From the NCBI GenBank assembly GCA_023445705.1, contig JAEXKM010000106.1, positions 1 to 9,684 on the forward strand: a DNA stretch of 9,684 nucleotides, read 5' to 3'. The DNA comes from Pseudomonadota bacterium. GTDB lineage: Bacteria > Pseudomonadota > Alphaproteobacteria > Caulobacterales > Caulobacteraceae. The notes under the pieces were generated by a model. The model was not told where the DNA came from. It was given only the letters and a program-made list of their open reading frames with translations, and did not search any database. The position numbers and the translations under genes are program-made. Of the stretch, positions 1-6,634 are shown piece by piece (position 1 is the first letter of the stretch; each line of letters opens with the position of its first letter).

Positions 1-6
1 GATCCA

Positions 7-28
7 CCCTCCCCACTAAGGGGGAGGG
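7..28. repeat. Inverted repeat (CCCTCCCC / GGGGAGGG), possible terminator of an upstream gene
   Basis: A perfect 8-bp stem (7-14 with 21-28) encloses a 6-base loop (ACTAAG), followed by AAAA. No T-run follows on the + strand, so it is not a textbook intrinsic terminator. C-rich/G-rich dyads of this kind are common between genes in GC-rich alphaproteobacteria, so it may be a dispersed intergenic element or the terminator of a gene lying left of the window. Confidence 0.45.
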
Positions 29-55
29 AAAACCGGATCGCCGCCCCTCTCCCGC

Positions 56-86
56 GGAACCACCACCGCAAGCGCCGCCTTATAGT
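56..86 (+). promoter_or_regulatory. Candidate promoter of the DUF3597 gene
   Basis: Two readings overlap here. One is a TATAGT hexamer (81-86), a five-of-six match to a housekeeping -10, without a convincing -35 at 16-18 bp. The other is GGAAC (56-60), which resembles the -35 of the alphaproteobacterial general-stress ECF sigma factor (EcfG/SigT, roughly GGAAC-N16/17-CGTT), followed 17 bases later by CCTT (78-81), one mismatch from CGTT. Either would place transcription start shortly before the ribosome binding site. Both are motif matches by eye only. Confidence 0.3.
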
Positions 87-112
87 CGAGCCAACATCAG
101 GGAGACCGGCTC

Positions 113-505
113 ATGGGCGTGTTCAGCTCGATCATGGACAAGATTTTCCATCGCAAGAAGCCGGCTGCCGCGCCGGCTGCTCCAGCGCCTGCGCCCGCTC
201 CGACGGCCGCGCCTGCGGCAGCCGCCCCGCCGCCCCCGCCGCCGGAGCCGGTCGATGTCGAGGCGGTGTTGACCGAACTGGCCGCGCAGAAGGGCGGCGG
301 CGGCAACTGGCGCACCTCGATCGTCGATTTGCTGAAGATGCTCGATCTCGACTCCAGCCTGGACGCTCGCAAGGAGCTGGCCGCCGAGCTTGGTGTCGAC
401 GCCGGCCCGCATGGCAGCGCCGAACAGAACATCGCCCTGCAGAAAGCCGTCTGGGCCGCCCTGGCCAAGAACGGCGGCGTGGTCCCGGCCAGCCTGCGCG
501 ACTAG
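113..505 (+). CDS. DUF3597 domain protein
   Basis: A 130-residue cytosolic protein of unknown function that resembles the DUF3597 family. The N-terminal segment (about residues 1-16, beginning MGVFSSIMDKIFHRKK) is amphipathic and ends in basic residues. An Ala/Pro-only low-complexity linker follows (about 17-44). The conserved domain covers about 46-130 and includes the family-typical stretch around NWRTSIVDLLKMLDLDSSL, ending near GGVVPASLRD. There is no signal peptide or membrane segment. The start is well supported: GGGAGA (100-105) lies 7 bases before the ATG. It appears monocistronic and converges on the methyltransferase gene, with a stem-loop between them. The family has no established biochemical role, so no function is assigned. 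The Ala/Pro linker probably acts as a flexible spacer between the N-terminal helix and the domain. Confidence 0.85.
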   Translation: MGVFSSIMDKIFHRKKPAAAPAAPAPAPAPTAAPAAAAPPPPPPEPVDVEAVLTELAAQKGGGGNWRTSIVDLLKMLDLDSSLDARKELAAELGVDAGPHGSAEQNIALQKAVWAALAKNGGVVPASLRD

Positions 506-511
506 CCGGAT

Positions 512-540
512 CGGCGCGTCGGCTCGGGGCCGGCGCGCCG
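512..540. terminator. Stem-loop between convergent genes, probable bidirectional terminator
   Basis: CGGCGCG (512-518) pairs with CGCGCCG (534-540). The stem continues past a T-G wobble (519/533) into CGGC (520-523) pairing with GCCG (529-532), closed by a 5-base loop. This makes about 12 bp of very GC-rich stem. It sits exactly in the 36-base gap between the stop codons of the convergent DUF3597 and methyltransferase genes. A T-run is missing on both sides, so termination efficiency is uncertain, but position and stability fit a shared terminator. Confidence 0.6.
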
Positions 541-541
541 C

Positions 542-1339
542 CTACTTCCTGCAGACGAACAGGCCGACGGATTTACGCACCCGAAAAACGCCGCCGCCGG
601 CCTCGAACCGCGCGGCGATGGCGGCGTGCAAGGCCTGCCGTTGCTCAGGACTGGCCGTGTCGCCCGGCGGACTGGAGCTGTGATAGGCGAAGACCGCCTC
701 CGGGTCGGTGATCGCCAGTTCGTCGTCATAGGCCCGCAGTTCGACGGCATCGAACACGGCTTCCAGCATCGGCCGGCCGCATTCCAGGTTGAACCCGTCG
801 ATCAGCTCGTCACGCGCCGCTCCGCCAAACACCGCCGCCTTCAAGGCGAACAGCTCGGCCATGGTTTCGCGGCCGTTGGTGGCGATCACAGCCATCCCGC
901 CGGGCTTCAGCACCCTGACGATCTCCCGCACGCCGGCCGCCGGGTCGCTCAGGTGGTAGAGCATGTGCATGGCCAACACGAGGTCGAAGCTCTCGTCGGC
1001 GAACGGCAGGGCCGCGGCGTCCGCCGCCTCGCCATTGGCGCTCCGGCCAAGACCCCGCGCCCGCGCCAGCGCCTCTCCCACCATCCCCGGCGACAGGTCG
1101 CTCAAGGTGAGGTCCAGGTCGCGCGGGATGTCCGCAGCGCCCTTCTCCCACAGCCAGCCCGCACCGCAGCCCAGCTCCAGAACCCTCCCGCCGGCCGGCC
1201 AGGGAACCTGCCGCGCCACCCATTCGAACCAGTCGCCGCGCCCATAGCTGTGCAGGTTCGCCCGCGCGGCGAGCTTGGAAGAGTCTCGGTACTGGTCGGC
1301 TTTCAGATAGCCGGCGCTGGTCCAGGCGACATCGCTCAT
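542..1339 (-). CDS. Class I SAM-dependent methyltransferase
   Basis: A 265-residue soluble methyltransferase of the Methyltransf_11 (UbiE/small-molecule) type. It transfers a methyl group from S-adenosylmethionine to an unidentified acceptor. Motif I, the SAM-binding Gly loop, is VLELGCGAG (about 53-61). An acidic residue after strand 2 is D81 in TLSDLSPGM. Motif II/III is seen as LPFADESFDLVLAMHMLYHL (111-130), and the post-motif turn as VLKPGG (143-148). The C-terminal third (about 165-265) has no recognised signature and probably forms the substrate cap. The ATG at 1339 is preferred because GGGGG lies about 5 bases upstream on the minus strand. A longer reading from a TTG at 1390 would add 17 residues of basic, non-conserved sequence. 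Its neighbours do not indicate the substrate. Fold and reaction class are secure; the pathway is unknown. Confidence 0.88.
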   Translation of the reverse strand: MSDVAWTSAGYLKADQYRDSSKLAARANLHSYGRGDWFEWVARQVPWPAGGRVLELGCGAGWLWEKGAADIPRDLDLTLSDLSPGMVGEALARARGLGRSANGEAADAAALPFADESFDLVLAMHMLYHLSDPAAGVREIVRVLKPGGMAVIATNGRETMAELFALKAAVFGGAARDELIDGFNLECGRPMLEAVFDAVELRAYDDELAITDPEAVFAYHSSSPPGDTASPEQRQALHAAIAARFEAGGGVFRVRKSVGLFVCRK

Positions 1340-1399
1340 ATCCACCCCCGCAATTCGAGAACGCCGTTCACTTTCGAGCTTCGCATTCAATCAAAACGT

Positions 1400-1429
1400 G
1401 CGCCTAATCGAAAGGCGCAGCCAGGCTGC
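1400..1429. promoter_or_regulatory. Two abutting palindromes in a divergent intergenic region, candidate operator
   Basis: GCGCCT (1400-1405) and AGGCGC (1413-1418) form an inverted repeat with a 7-base spacer. It overlaps by two bases a second, perfect palindrome, GCAGCC-A-GGCTGC (1417-1429). Both lie in the 139-bp gap between the divergently transcribed methyltransferase and hydrolase genes, where a shared regulator could act on either promoter. No convincing -35/-10 pair was recognised on either strand. Operator function is inferred from position and symmetry only. Confidence 0.3.
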
Positions 1430-1478
1430 CCAAGCGTCCAGTTCCTGAGTTCTCCCCATCTCAAGAGAGGAATCGCCC

Positions 1479-2300
1479 ATGCCCTTCATCACCGCGAACG
1501 ACGGCGCCCAGATCTTCTACAAGGATTGGGGCAAGGGACAGCCAGTCCTCTTCTCCCACGGCTGGCCGCTCGACGCAGACGCCTGGGACGGCCAGATGCA
1601 GTTTATCGGCTCCCAGGGCTACCGCGTGATCGCCCACGACCGGCGCAGCCACGGCCGCTCCGACCAGACCTGGGACGGCAACCACATGGACCAGTACGCC
1701 GACGACCTCGCCGCGCTGATCGAGGCGCTGGACTTGAACGATCTGGTGATGGTCGGCCACTCCACGGGCGGCGGCGAGGTCGCGCACTATCTCGGCCGTC
1801 ATGGCACGCAGCGGGTCGCCAAGGTGGTGCTGCTGGGCGCGGTGCCGCCGCTGATGCTGAAGACCGCAGCCAATCCTGAGGGCACGCCGATCGAGGCCTT
1901 CGATGGCATCCGCAAAGGCGTCTTCGACGACCGCAGCCAGTTCTACAAGGACCTCACCCTGCCCTTCTACGGCTACAACCGACCGGGCGCGAAAATCTCG
2001 GAGGGCGTGCGCGAGAGCTTCTGGCTGCAGGGGATGCTGGGCGGCGTCAAGGGCCAGTACGACTGCATCCACGAGTTCTCCGAGGTCGACTACACCGAGG
2101 ACCTCAAGAAGATCGACAAGCCGACCCTGGTGGTCCACGGCGACGACGACCAGATCGTACCCATCGCTGCGGCCGGGCTGAAGTCGGCCAAGATCATTCC
2201 TAACGCCCAGCTCAAGGTTTATCCCGGCGCGCCGCACGGCCTGGCCACCACGCATCAGGACCAGTTCAACGCCGACCTCCTGGCCTTCATCCGGTCGTGA
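1479..2300 (+). CDS. Alpha/beta hydrolase, cofactor-free haloperoxidase/perhydrolase type
   Basis: A 273-residue cytosolic alpha/beta-hydrolase close to the Pseudomonas fluorescens esterase/non-heme chloroperoxidase group. Such enzymes hydrolyse small esters and form peracids from carboxylic acids and H2O2; the 'chloroperoxidase' activity is a by-product of peracid chemistry. The nucleophile is Ser95 in GHSTGGG (93-99). The acid is most likely Asp224 in HGDDDQIVP, and the base is His253 in APHGL. The oxyanion-hole segment HGWP (27-30) carries a Pro after the Trp, at the position where L29P is known to raise perhydrolase activity in the P. fluorescens esterase. Length is normal for the family and there is no signal peptide. 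AGAGAGG (1464-1470) stands 8 bases before the ATG. The gene is first in a three-gene unit, with DUF4126 only 10 bases downstream. The natural substrate is unknown. Confidence 0.9.
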   Translation: MPFITANDGAQIFYKDWGKGQPVLFSHGWPLDADAWDGQMQFIGSQGYRVIAHDRRSHGRSDQTWDGNHMDQYADDLAALIEALDLNDLVMVGHSTGGGEVAHYLGRHGTQRVAKVVLLGAVPPLMLKTAANPEGTPIEAFDGIRKGVFDDRSQFYKDLTLPFYGYNRPGAKISEGVRESFWLQGMLGGVKGQYDCIHEFSEVDYTEDLKKIDKPTLVVHGDDDQIVPIAAAGLKSAKIIPNAQLKVYPGAPHGLATTHQDQFNADLLAFIRS

Positions 2301-2310
2301 GGCCTTTCGC

Positions 2311-2772
2311 ATGACGCTCTACGCCCTCGCCCTGTTGATCGGCGTCGTCGCCGGCCTGCGGACCATGACCGCGCCGGCGGCCGTAAGCTGGGCGGCTTAT
2401 CTTGGCCTGGCCCCGGTCGGCGAAACCCCGCTGGCCTTCATGGGAACAATGGCCGCGCCGTGGATCTTCACGGTCCTGGCGTTGGGCGAACTGGTCGCCG
2501 ACCAGCTTCCCAGCACGCCCAGCCGCAAGGTTCCGGTCCAGTTCGGCGGCCGCATCGTCTCCGGCGCGCTCTCGGGCGCAACCATCGGCGCGGCGGGAGG
2601 CGCCCTGGTCGCGGGGCTGATCCTCGGGGTCGTCGGCGCGGTGATCGGAACCCTTGGAGGCTACGAGGTGCGCCGGCGGCTGGCCGACCTCTTCGGGCGC
2701 GACCTGCCCGCGGCCCTCATCGAGGACTTCATCGCCGTGGCGAGCGCCTTCCTGATCGTGAGGGCCCTGTGA
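2311..2772 (+). CDS. DUF4126 family membrane protein
   Basis: A 153-residue integral membrane protein resembling the DUF4126 family, which has no assigned function. The N-terminal hydrophobic segment runs into the conserved GLRTMTAPAAVSW motif (about 15-27). The second membrane segment ends in ELVADQLPSTPSR (about 60-72), also a family hallmark. A Gly/Ala-rich double hydrophobic stretch (about 84-117) is interrupted only by short loops. A final helix (about 138-152) follows a charged loop (RRRLADLFGRD). The ribosome binding site GTGAGG overlaps the stop codon of the upstream hydrolase, and the last bases of this gene overlap the GTG of the downstream reductase, so the three genes are probably co-translated. 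The many small residues suggest close helix packing. No metal- or nucleotide-binding motif was seen. Confidence 0.82.
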   Translation: MTLYALALLIGVVAGLRTMTAPAAVSWAAYLGLAPVGETPLAFMGTMAAPWIFTVLALGELVADQLPSTPSRKVPVQFGGRIVSGALSGATIGAAGGALVAGLILGVVGAVIGTLGGYEVRRRLADLFGRDLPAALIEDFIAVASAFLIVRAL

Positions 2773-4142
2773 CCCGCGCCTTCGACGCCATCATCGTCGG
2801 AGCCGGTCAGGCCGGGCCGTCGCTGGCCGGCCGCCTCGCCTCCGCCGGGATGACCGTCGCCATCATCGAACGCAAGCTGGTCGGCGGAACCTGCGTCAAC
2901 ACCGGTTGCATGCCGACCAAGACCCTGGTGGCCAGCGCCCGGGCGGCCCACGTCGCCCGACGCGGCGAAACCTATGGGGTGCGCCTGCCCGGCCCGATCG
3001 CCATCGACATGACCACGGTCAAGGGCCGGGCCGATACGGTCTCCAGCAATGCGCGCTCCAACCTTGAGGCCTTCATCGCCGGCCAGAAGGGCGTCAGCCT
3101 CATCCGCGGCCACGCCCGCCTGGTTTCACCCACCGAGGTCGAGGTCGGCGGCGAACGTCTCGCCGCGCCCAGCATCTTCCTCAATGTCGGCGGCCGGGCG
3201 GCGGTCCCCGACATGCCCGGCGTGCGGGAAACGCCATTCCTGACCAACACCAGTATCCTCCAGCTCTCCGAGCTCCCGGAGCATCTGGTGATCGTCGGCG
3301 GCAGCTATATCGGTCTGGAGTTCGCCCAGATGTACCGGCGCTTCGGCGCCCAGGTGACCGTTGTCGAAAAGGGCCCCCGGCTCATCGGCCGCGAGGATCC
3401 CGAGGTCTCCGACGCCATCCGCGAGATACTCGAAGGCGAAGGCGTCCGCTTCCGGCTCGATGCGAACTGCATTTCCCTGGCGCCGCGCCAAGGCGGCGTC
3501 TCCGTCGGCGTTGACTGCCAGTCCGGCGACCCCGCCGTCGAAGGCTCCCACGCCCTGCTGGCGGTGGGCCGCAAGCCGAACACCGACGACCTTGGCCTGG
3601 ACGCCGCTGGCGTCGCCACCGACCCGCGCGGCTACGTCACCGTGGATGACGACCTGCAGACCAACGTCCCGGGAATCTGGGCCCTGGGCGACTGCAATGG
3701 CCGCGGCGCCTTCACCCACACCGCCTACAACGACTTCGAGATCGTCGCCGCCAACCTGCTCGACGGCGATCGCCGCAAGGTCACCGACCGCATCGACGCC
3801 TACGCGCTCTACATCGATCCGCCCCTGGGTCGAGTCGGCATGAGCGAAACCCAGGCGAGGCAATCCGGCCGCGATATTCGCGTGGGGGTCCGGCCAATGA
3901 CCCGCGTCGGCCGCGCCGTGGAAAAGGGCGAGACCGCCGGATTCATGAAGGTCGTGGTCGACGCGCACGACGACCGAATTCTGGGCGCGGCCATCCTCGG
4001 CGTCGGCGGCGACGAGGTGATCCACACCCTGCTAGACACCATGGCCGCCGGCGTCGGCGCCGCGCACCTTTCTCGCACCGTGCACATCCACCCCACCGTC
4101 GCCGAACTGGTCCCGACGGTGCTGGGCGAGCTCAAGCCGTAA
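2769..4142 (+). CDS. FAD-dependent pyridine nucleotide-disulfide oxidoreductase, MerA-like without mercury-binding cysteines
   Basis: A 457-residue flavoprotein of the glutathione reductase/lipoamide dehydrogenase/mercuric reductase superfamily. It should pass electrons from NAD(P)H through FAD to a redox-active disulfide. The FAD-binding Gly loop is GAGQAG (11-16). The active-site disulfide Cys42/Cys47 lies in GGTCVNTGCMPTKT. The NAD(P) fold is GGSYIG (177-182), with Glu200 at the end of the second strand, which favours NADH over NADPH. The second FAD motif is GIWALGDCNG (302-311). The dimerisation domain ends in HPTVAE (441-446), the His-Glu pair of the partner active site. It has neither an N-terminal heavy-metal domain nor the C-terminal Cys pair of true MerA, so mercury reduction is unlikely despite the usual database label; RclA-like or other disulfide/metal reductase roles are possible. 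The GTG at 2769 overlaps the upstream TGA, with GAGGG four bases before it. A longer in-frame reading from 2460 lies inside DUF4126 and is rejected. Confidence 0.87.
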   Translation: MTRAFDAIIVGAGQAGPSLAGRLASAGMTVAIIERKLVGGTCVNTGCMPTKTLVASARAAHVARRGETYGVRLPGPIAIDMTTVKGRADTVSSNARSNLEAFIAGQKGVSLIRGHARLVSPTEVEVGGERLAAPSIFLNVGGRAAVPDMPGVRETPFLTNTSILQLSELPEHLVIVGGSYIGLEFAQMYRRFGAQVTVVEKGPRLIGREDPEVSDAIREILEGEGVRFRLDANCISLAPRQGGVSVGVDCQSGDPAVEGSHALLAVGRKPNTDDLGLDAAGVATDPRGYVTVDDDLQTNVPGIWALGDCNGRGAFTHTAYNDFEIVAANLLDGDRRKVTDRIDAYALYIDPPLGRVGMSETQARQSGRDIRVGVRPMTRVGRAVEKGETAGFMKVVVDAHDDRILGAAILGVGGDEVIHTLLDTMAAGVGAAHLSRTVHIHPTVAELVPTVLGELKP

Positions 4143-4187
4143 ACGGCCACGCCCGACCTGATCCCCAACGACATTTAGCGACTTGAG

Positions 4188-4203
4188 CTTCGGAAGACCG
4201 AAG
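4188..4203. repeat. Small hairpin downstream of the reductase gene
   Basis: CTTCGG (4188-4193) and CCGAAG (4198-4203) form a 6-bp stem with a 4-base loop, 45 bases after the reductase stop codon. No T-run follows. It could be a weak terminator for the upstream operon or a chance dyad. Confidence 0.3.
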
Positions 4204-4218
4204 AGTAAGAGCCGCGCC

Positions 4219-4238
4219 TGCGACGCATTCGCATTATC
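4219..4238 (+). promoter_or_regulatory. Candidate Fur box upstream of the TonB-dependent receptor
   Basis: The 15-mer TGCGACGCATTCGCA (4219-4233) has outer arms TGCGA/TCGCA in perfect inverted symmetry, in the 7-1-7 layout of Fur sites. Its right half, ATTCGCA, is AT-richer than the surroundings. It runs directly into ATTATC (4233-4238), an exact Fur-type hexamer. It lies 22-41 bases before the start codon of a siderophore receptor gene, where iron repression by Fur is expected. No clear promoter hexamers were identified. The assignment rests on context and motif resemblance. Confidence 0.4.
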
Positions 4239-4259
4239 AAAAACGAAGTAGGCTCCCCC

Positions 4260-6320
4260 TTGCGCAAACTCGCCTGTCTGGTCTCGCCCCTCGCCCTGCT
4301 CGCCGCCATGCCGGCGCACGCCGACGAGGCCGACGCGCCCACCGCCCTCGAGGGCGTCGTCGTGACCGGCCGCTTCCAGGCGGACGTCGAGGTGGGCAAG
4401 TTCGACGCGCCCCTGGCCGAAACGCCTCAGGCGATCAGCGTGGTGACCAGCGCCGAGTTCAGCCAGCGCGGCGCCCAGAGCCTGCAGGAAACCGTCCGTT
4501 ACGTGGCCGGCGTCAACGGCGAGGCCTACGGCAACGACGGCCGGGGCGACTATTCTCGGGTCCGTAATGTCGAGGCGCCGATCTATCTGGACGGCCTTCG
4601 TCAGACCTATGGCTACTATTCGCCCCGCACCGAAATCTTCATGCTCGACCAGGTCGAGGTGCTGAAGGGTCCCGGCGGCTCACTCTACGGCGCCGGCGCC
4701 GTCGGCGGCCTGATCAACCAGACCAGCAAGCGCCCGCAGTTCGAAGCGGGCGGCGAGGTCACCGCCTCCTACGGGACCTGGAACCGCAAGCAGTTCGGCC
4801 TCGACGTCACCGGCCCCCTCAACGACGCCGGCACGCTGGCTGGCCGTCTGGTCTTCACGGCCCGCAACTCCGACACCCAGACCGACTACATCCAGGACAA
4901 CCGCTTCCTCATCGCCCCCTCGCTGACCTGGCGCGCGACCGAGGACACCGACATCACCCTGCTGGCGCGCTACCAGAAGGACAACGGCGGCTCGGTCTCG
5001 ACCTTCCCGCCCTACATGGCGACCCTGCTGGCCCCTCCCGGCAAGCGCCTGCCGACCAGCCGCCTCCTGGGCGAACCGAGTTGGGAGAAGTTCGACACCG
5101 AGACCAAGACCGCGACCCTGCTCATCGAGCACCGCTTCAGCGACGCGCTGACCTTCCGCAGCCGCACCCGCTACATGGAAGCCCACGTCGACTATCAGAG
5201 CATCTATCCGGCCATCGCCAACCCGCAGGCGCCCTTCATCGACGCCGACCAGCGCATGCTCAACCGCTACATCTGGGCCATCTACCCGGACCAGCAGAAC
5301 CTCGGCACGGACAACCACGTGCAGGTGAAGTTCGACACGGGCCCGATCAGCCACAGCCTCATGGCCGGGGTCGACTACATCTGGTTCAAGCAGAAAAGCG
5401 ACGCGATCTTCGGGACCGTCGCGCCGATCGACGCCTACGCCCCGGTCTACGGCAATTACGAGGTTCCGGCCGGCTATCGCAACCCGACCGAGCGCCAGGA
5501 CCAGCTCGGCTTCTATATCCAGGACCACATCGAGGTCGGCGATCGCCTCTCCTTCACCCTGGGCGCCCGCCGGGACCGCGCCGAGAGCAAGATCGAGGGC
5601 GGCGAGGATCAGGTCGACAAGGCCACCACCTATCGCGCCGCGGCCCTGGTCAAGCTCGACTACGGCCTCGCGCCCTATGTCAGCTACACCGAGAGCTTCC
5701 TGCCGCAGGTCGGCACGACCTTCGCCGGCGAGCCCTTCGATCCGACCGAAGGCAAGCAGTGGGAAGTCGGCCTGAAGTGGAGCCCAACGCCCGAGGCGCT
5801 CATCACCCTGGCCGCCTACAAGATCACCGAGCGCAATCGCCTCACCCCCGACCCGGTGAACCCGAACTTCTCCGTCCAGACCGGCGAGGCCGAGCTGAAG
5901 GGGATCGAGCTGGAAGGCACGTTCAAGGTCGCCGGCTTCGACATCAACGCGGCCGGAACTCTCGCGGACACTGAAGTCACCGAAAGCAACAACCCCGCCG
6001 AGCTCGGCCGCCCGCTCGAAGGCGCCGCCGAAAAGCAGGCCTCGGTCTTCGTCAGCCGCGCCTTCCAAGTCGCCGACGAGACGACCCTGCGCCTGGGCGG
6101 CGGCCTGCGCTACATCGGCGAAAGCTGGTCGGGCGACCTGCGCACCCCCGGCTACACCCTCGGCGACCTCTACGCCGCCGTGGACTGGCGCGAGTGGAGC
6201 TTCCAGCTCAACGCCAACAACGTCACCGACAAGATCTACTACTCCACCTGCCTGCAGCGCGGCGACTGCTTCCTGGGCGTCCGCCGCACCGTGAACTTCG
6301 CCGTGAGCCGCAGCTTCTGA
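4260..6320 (+). CDS. TonB-dependent siderophore receptor (FhuA-like)
   Basis: A 686-residue outer-membrane receptor that imports a ferric chelate using TonB energy. A Sec signal peptide covers about residues 1-21 (cleavage AHA|DE). The mature N-terminus leads straight into a TonB box-like EGVVVTG (31-37). The plug domain spans about 46-160, with AETPQAISVV (53-62), YLDGLR (109-114), QVEVLKGPGGSLYG (131-144) and GGLINQTSKRP (149-159). The beta-barrel occupies about 165-686. Near the end, a probable disulfide pair Cys664/Cys670 in the last hairpin and a terminal Phe686 are typical of this receptor group. There is no N-terminal signalling (STN) domain, so it should not control its own ECF sigma factor. 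The plug motif that usually reads RGF is altered (SRVRNVE, 99-105). The start is a TTG, with AGTAGG 7 bases upstream; no ATG or GTG fits between the preceding in-frame stop (4206) and the signal peptide. Siderophore identity cannot be read from sequence. Confidence 0.92.
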   Translation: MRKLACLVSPLALLAAMPAHADEADAPTALEGVVVTGRFQADVEVGKFDAPLAETPQAISVVTSAEFSQRGAQSLQETVRYVAGVNGEAYGNDGRGDYSRVRNVEAPIYLDGLRQTYGYYSPRTEIFMLDQVEVLKGPGGSLYGAGAVGGLINQTSKRPQFEAGGEVTASYGTWNRKQFGLDVTGPLNDAGTLAGRLVFTARNSDTQTDYIQDNRFLIAPSLTWRATEDTDITLLARYQKDNGGSVSTFPPYMATLLAPPGKRLPTSRLLGEPSWEKFDTETKTATLLIEHRFSDALTFRSRTRYMEAHVDYQSIYPAIANPQAPFIDADQRMLNRYIWAIYPDQQNLGTDNHVQVKFDTGPISHSLMAGVDYIWFKQKSDAIFGTVAPIDAYAPVYGNYEVPAGYRNPTERQDQLGFYIQDHIEVGDRLSFTLGARRDRAESKIEGGEDQVDKATTYRAAALVKLDYGLAPYVSYTESFLPQVGTTFAGEPFDPTEGKQWEVGLKWSPTPEALITLAAYKITERNRLTPDPVNPNFSVQTGEAELKGIELEGTFKVAGFDINAAGTLADTEVTESNNPAELGRPLEGAAEKQASVFVSRAFQVADETTLRLGGGLRYIGESWSGDLRTPGYTLGDLYAAVDWREWSFQLNANNVTDKIYYSTCLQRGDCFLGVRRTVNFAVSRSF

Positions 6321-6634
6321 TGGCCGCCTCGCCCGCCAAATCCTCCAACCGCCTCGCCCTGCGAGGCATGGTCGCCTGGCGGGCGATCCTGGCCATTCTC
6401 GCCAACTACGTGCTCTGCGCCCTGCTCGCCATGGCGCTGGCCCGGGCGCTGCCGCACCTGGGTATGGCGCGGATCGAGGCCGTCGCCACCGCCACCCTGG
6501 CCGCGATCATCGCCATGCCGATCATCCCGATCTTCGTCTTCGCCAGTCGCAGCGCCTGGAAGCCCACCGCCGTCATGGCGCTCGGCGCCGCCGGGCTGTG
6601 GCTGCTGCTCTCGCTGTCGGGAGGCATGGCGTGA
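6320..6634 (+). CDS. DUF3649 family small inner-membrane protein (iron-uptake associated)
   Basis: A 104-residue membrane protein resembling DUF3649. A basic N-terminal tail (about 1-20, RLALRGMVAWR) is followed by three hydrophobic segments at roughly 22-43, 53-75 and 83-101. The polar landmarks typical of the family are RIEAV (51-55) before the second segment and FASRSAWK (74-81) after it. The ATG overlaps the receptor's TGA by one base, and its own TGA overlaps the GTG of the PepSY gene, so translation is probably coupled both ways. Family members recur between siderophore receptors and PepSY-TM proteins, where they are presumed subunits or helpers of an inner-membrane iron-handling complex. 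No catalytic motif is visible and no biochemical role is established. Confidence 0.83.
   Translation: MAASPAKSSNRLALRGMVAWRAILAILANYVLCALLAMALARALPHLGMARIEAVATATLAAIIAMPIIPIFVFASRSAWKPTAVMALGAAGLWLLLSLSGGMA

Noticed and set aside
1340..1390. N-terminal extension of the methyltransferase from a TTG at 1390
   Set aside because: The ATG at 1339 has a strong purine-rich ribosome binding site directly upstream, and the extra 17 residues look non-conserved.
626..1879. 417-codon + strand frame crossing the methyltransferase, the intergenic region and the hydrolase start
   Set aside because: Arg/Pro/His-rich translation without motifs. It overlaps two well-supported genes, one on the opposite strand and one in another frame.
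2460..2768. In-frame 5' extension of the reductase (103 codons)
   Set aside because: It lies wholly inside DUF4126 in another frame and reads Arg/Gly/Pro-rich. The FAD Gly loop begins 10 residues after the GTG at 2769, the normal place for this family.
3126..4025. 299-codon minus-strand frame opposite the FAD reductase
   Set aside because: Composition-driven shadow; the + strand holds all reductase motifs in order.
4680..6068. Long open frame (462 codons) on the minus strand opposite the receptor gene
   Set aside because: It is the antisense shadow of a GC-rich gene with strong third-position bias; its translation is low-complexity Val/Gly/Asp/Ala/Glu-rich with no domain, while the + strand frame is a clear receptor.
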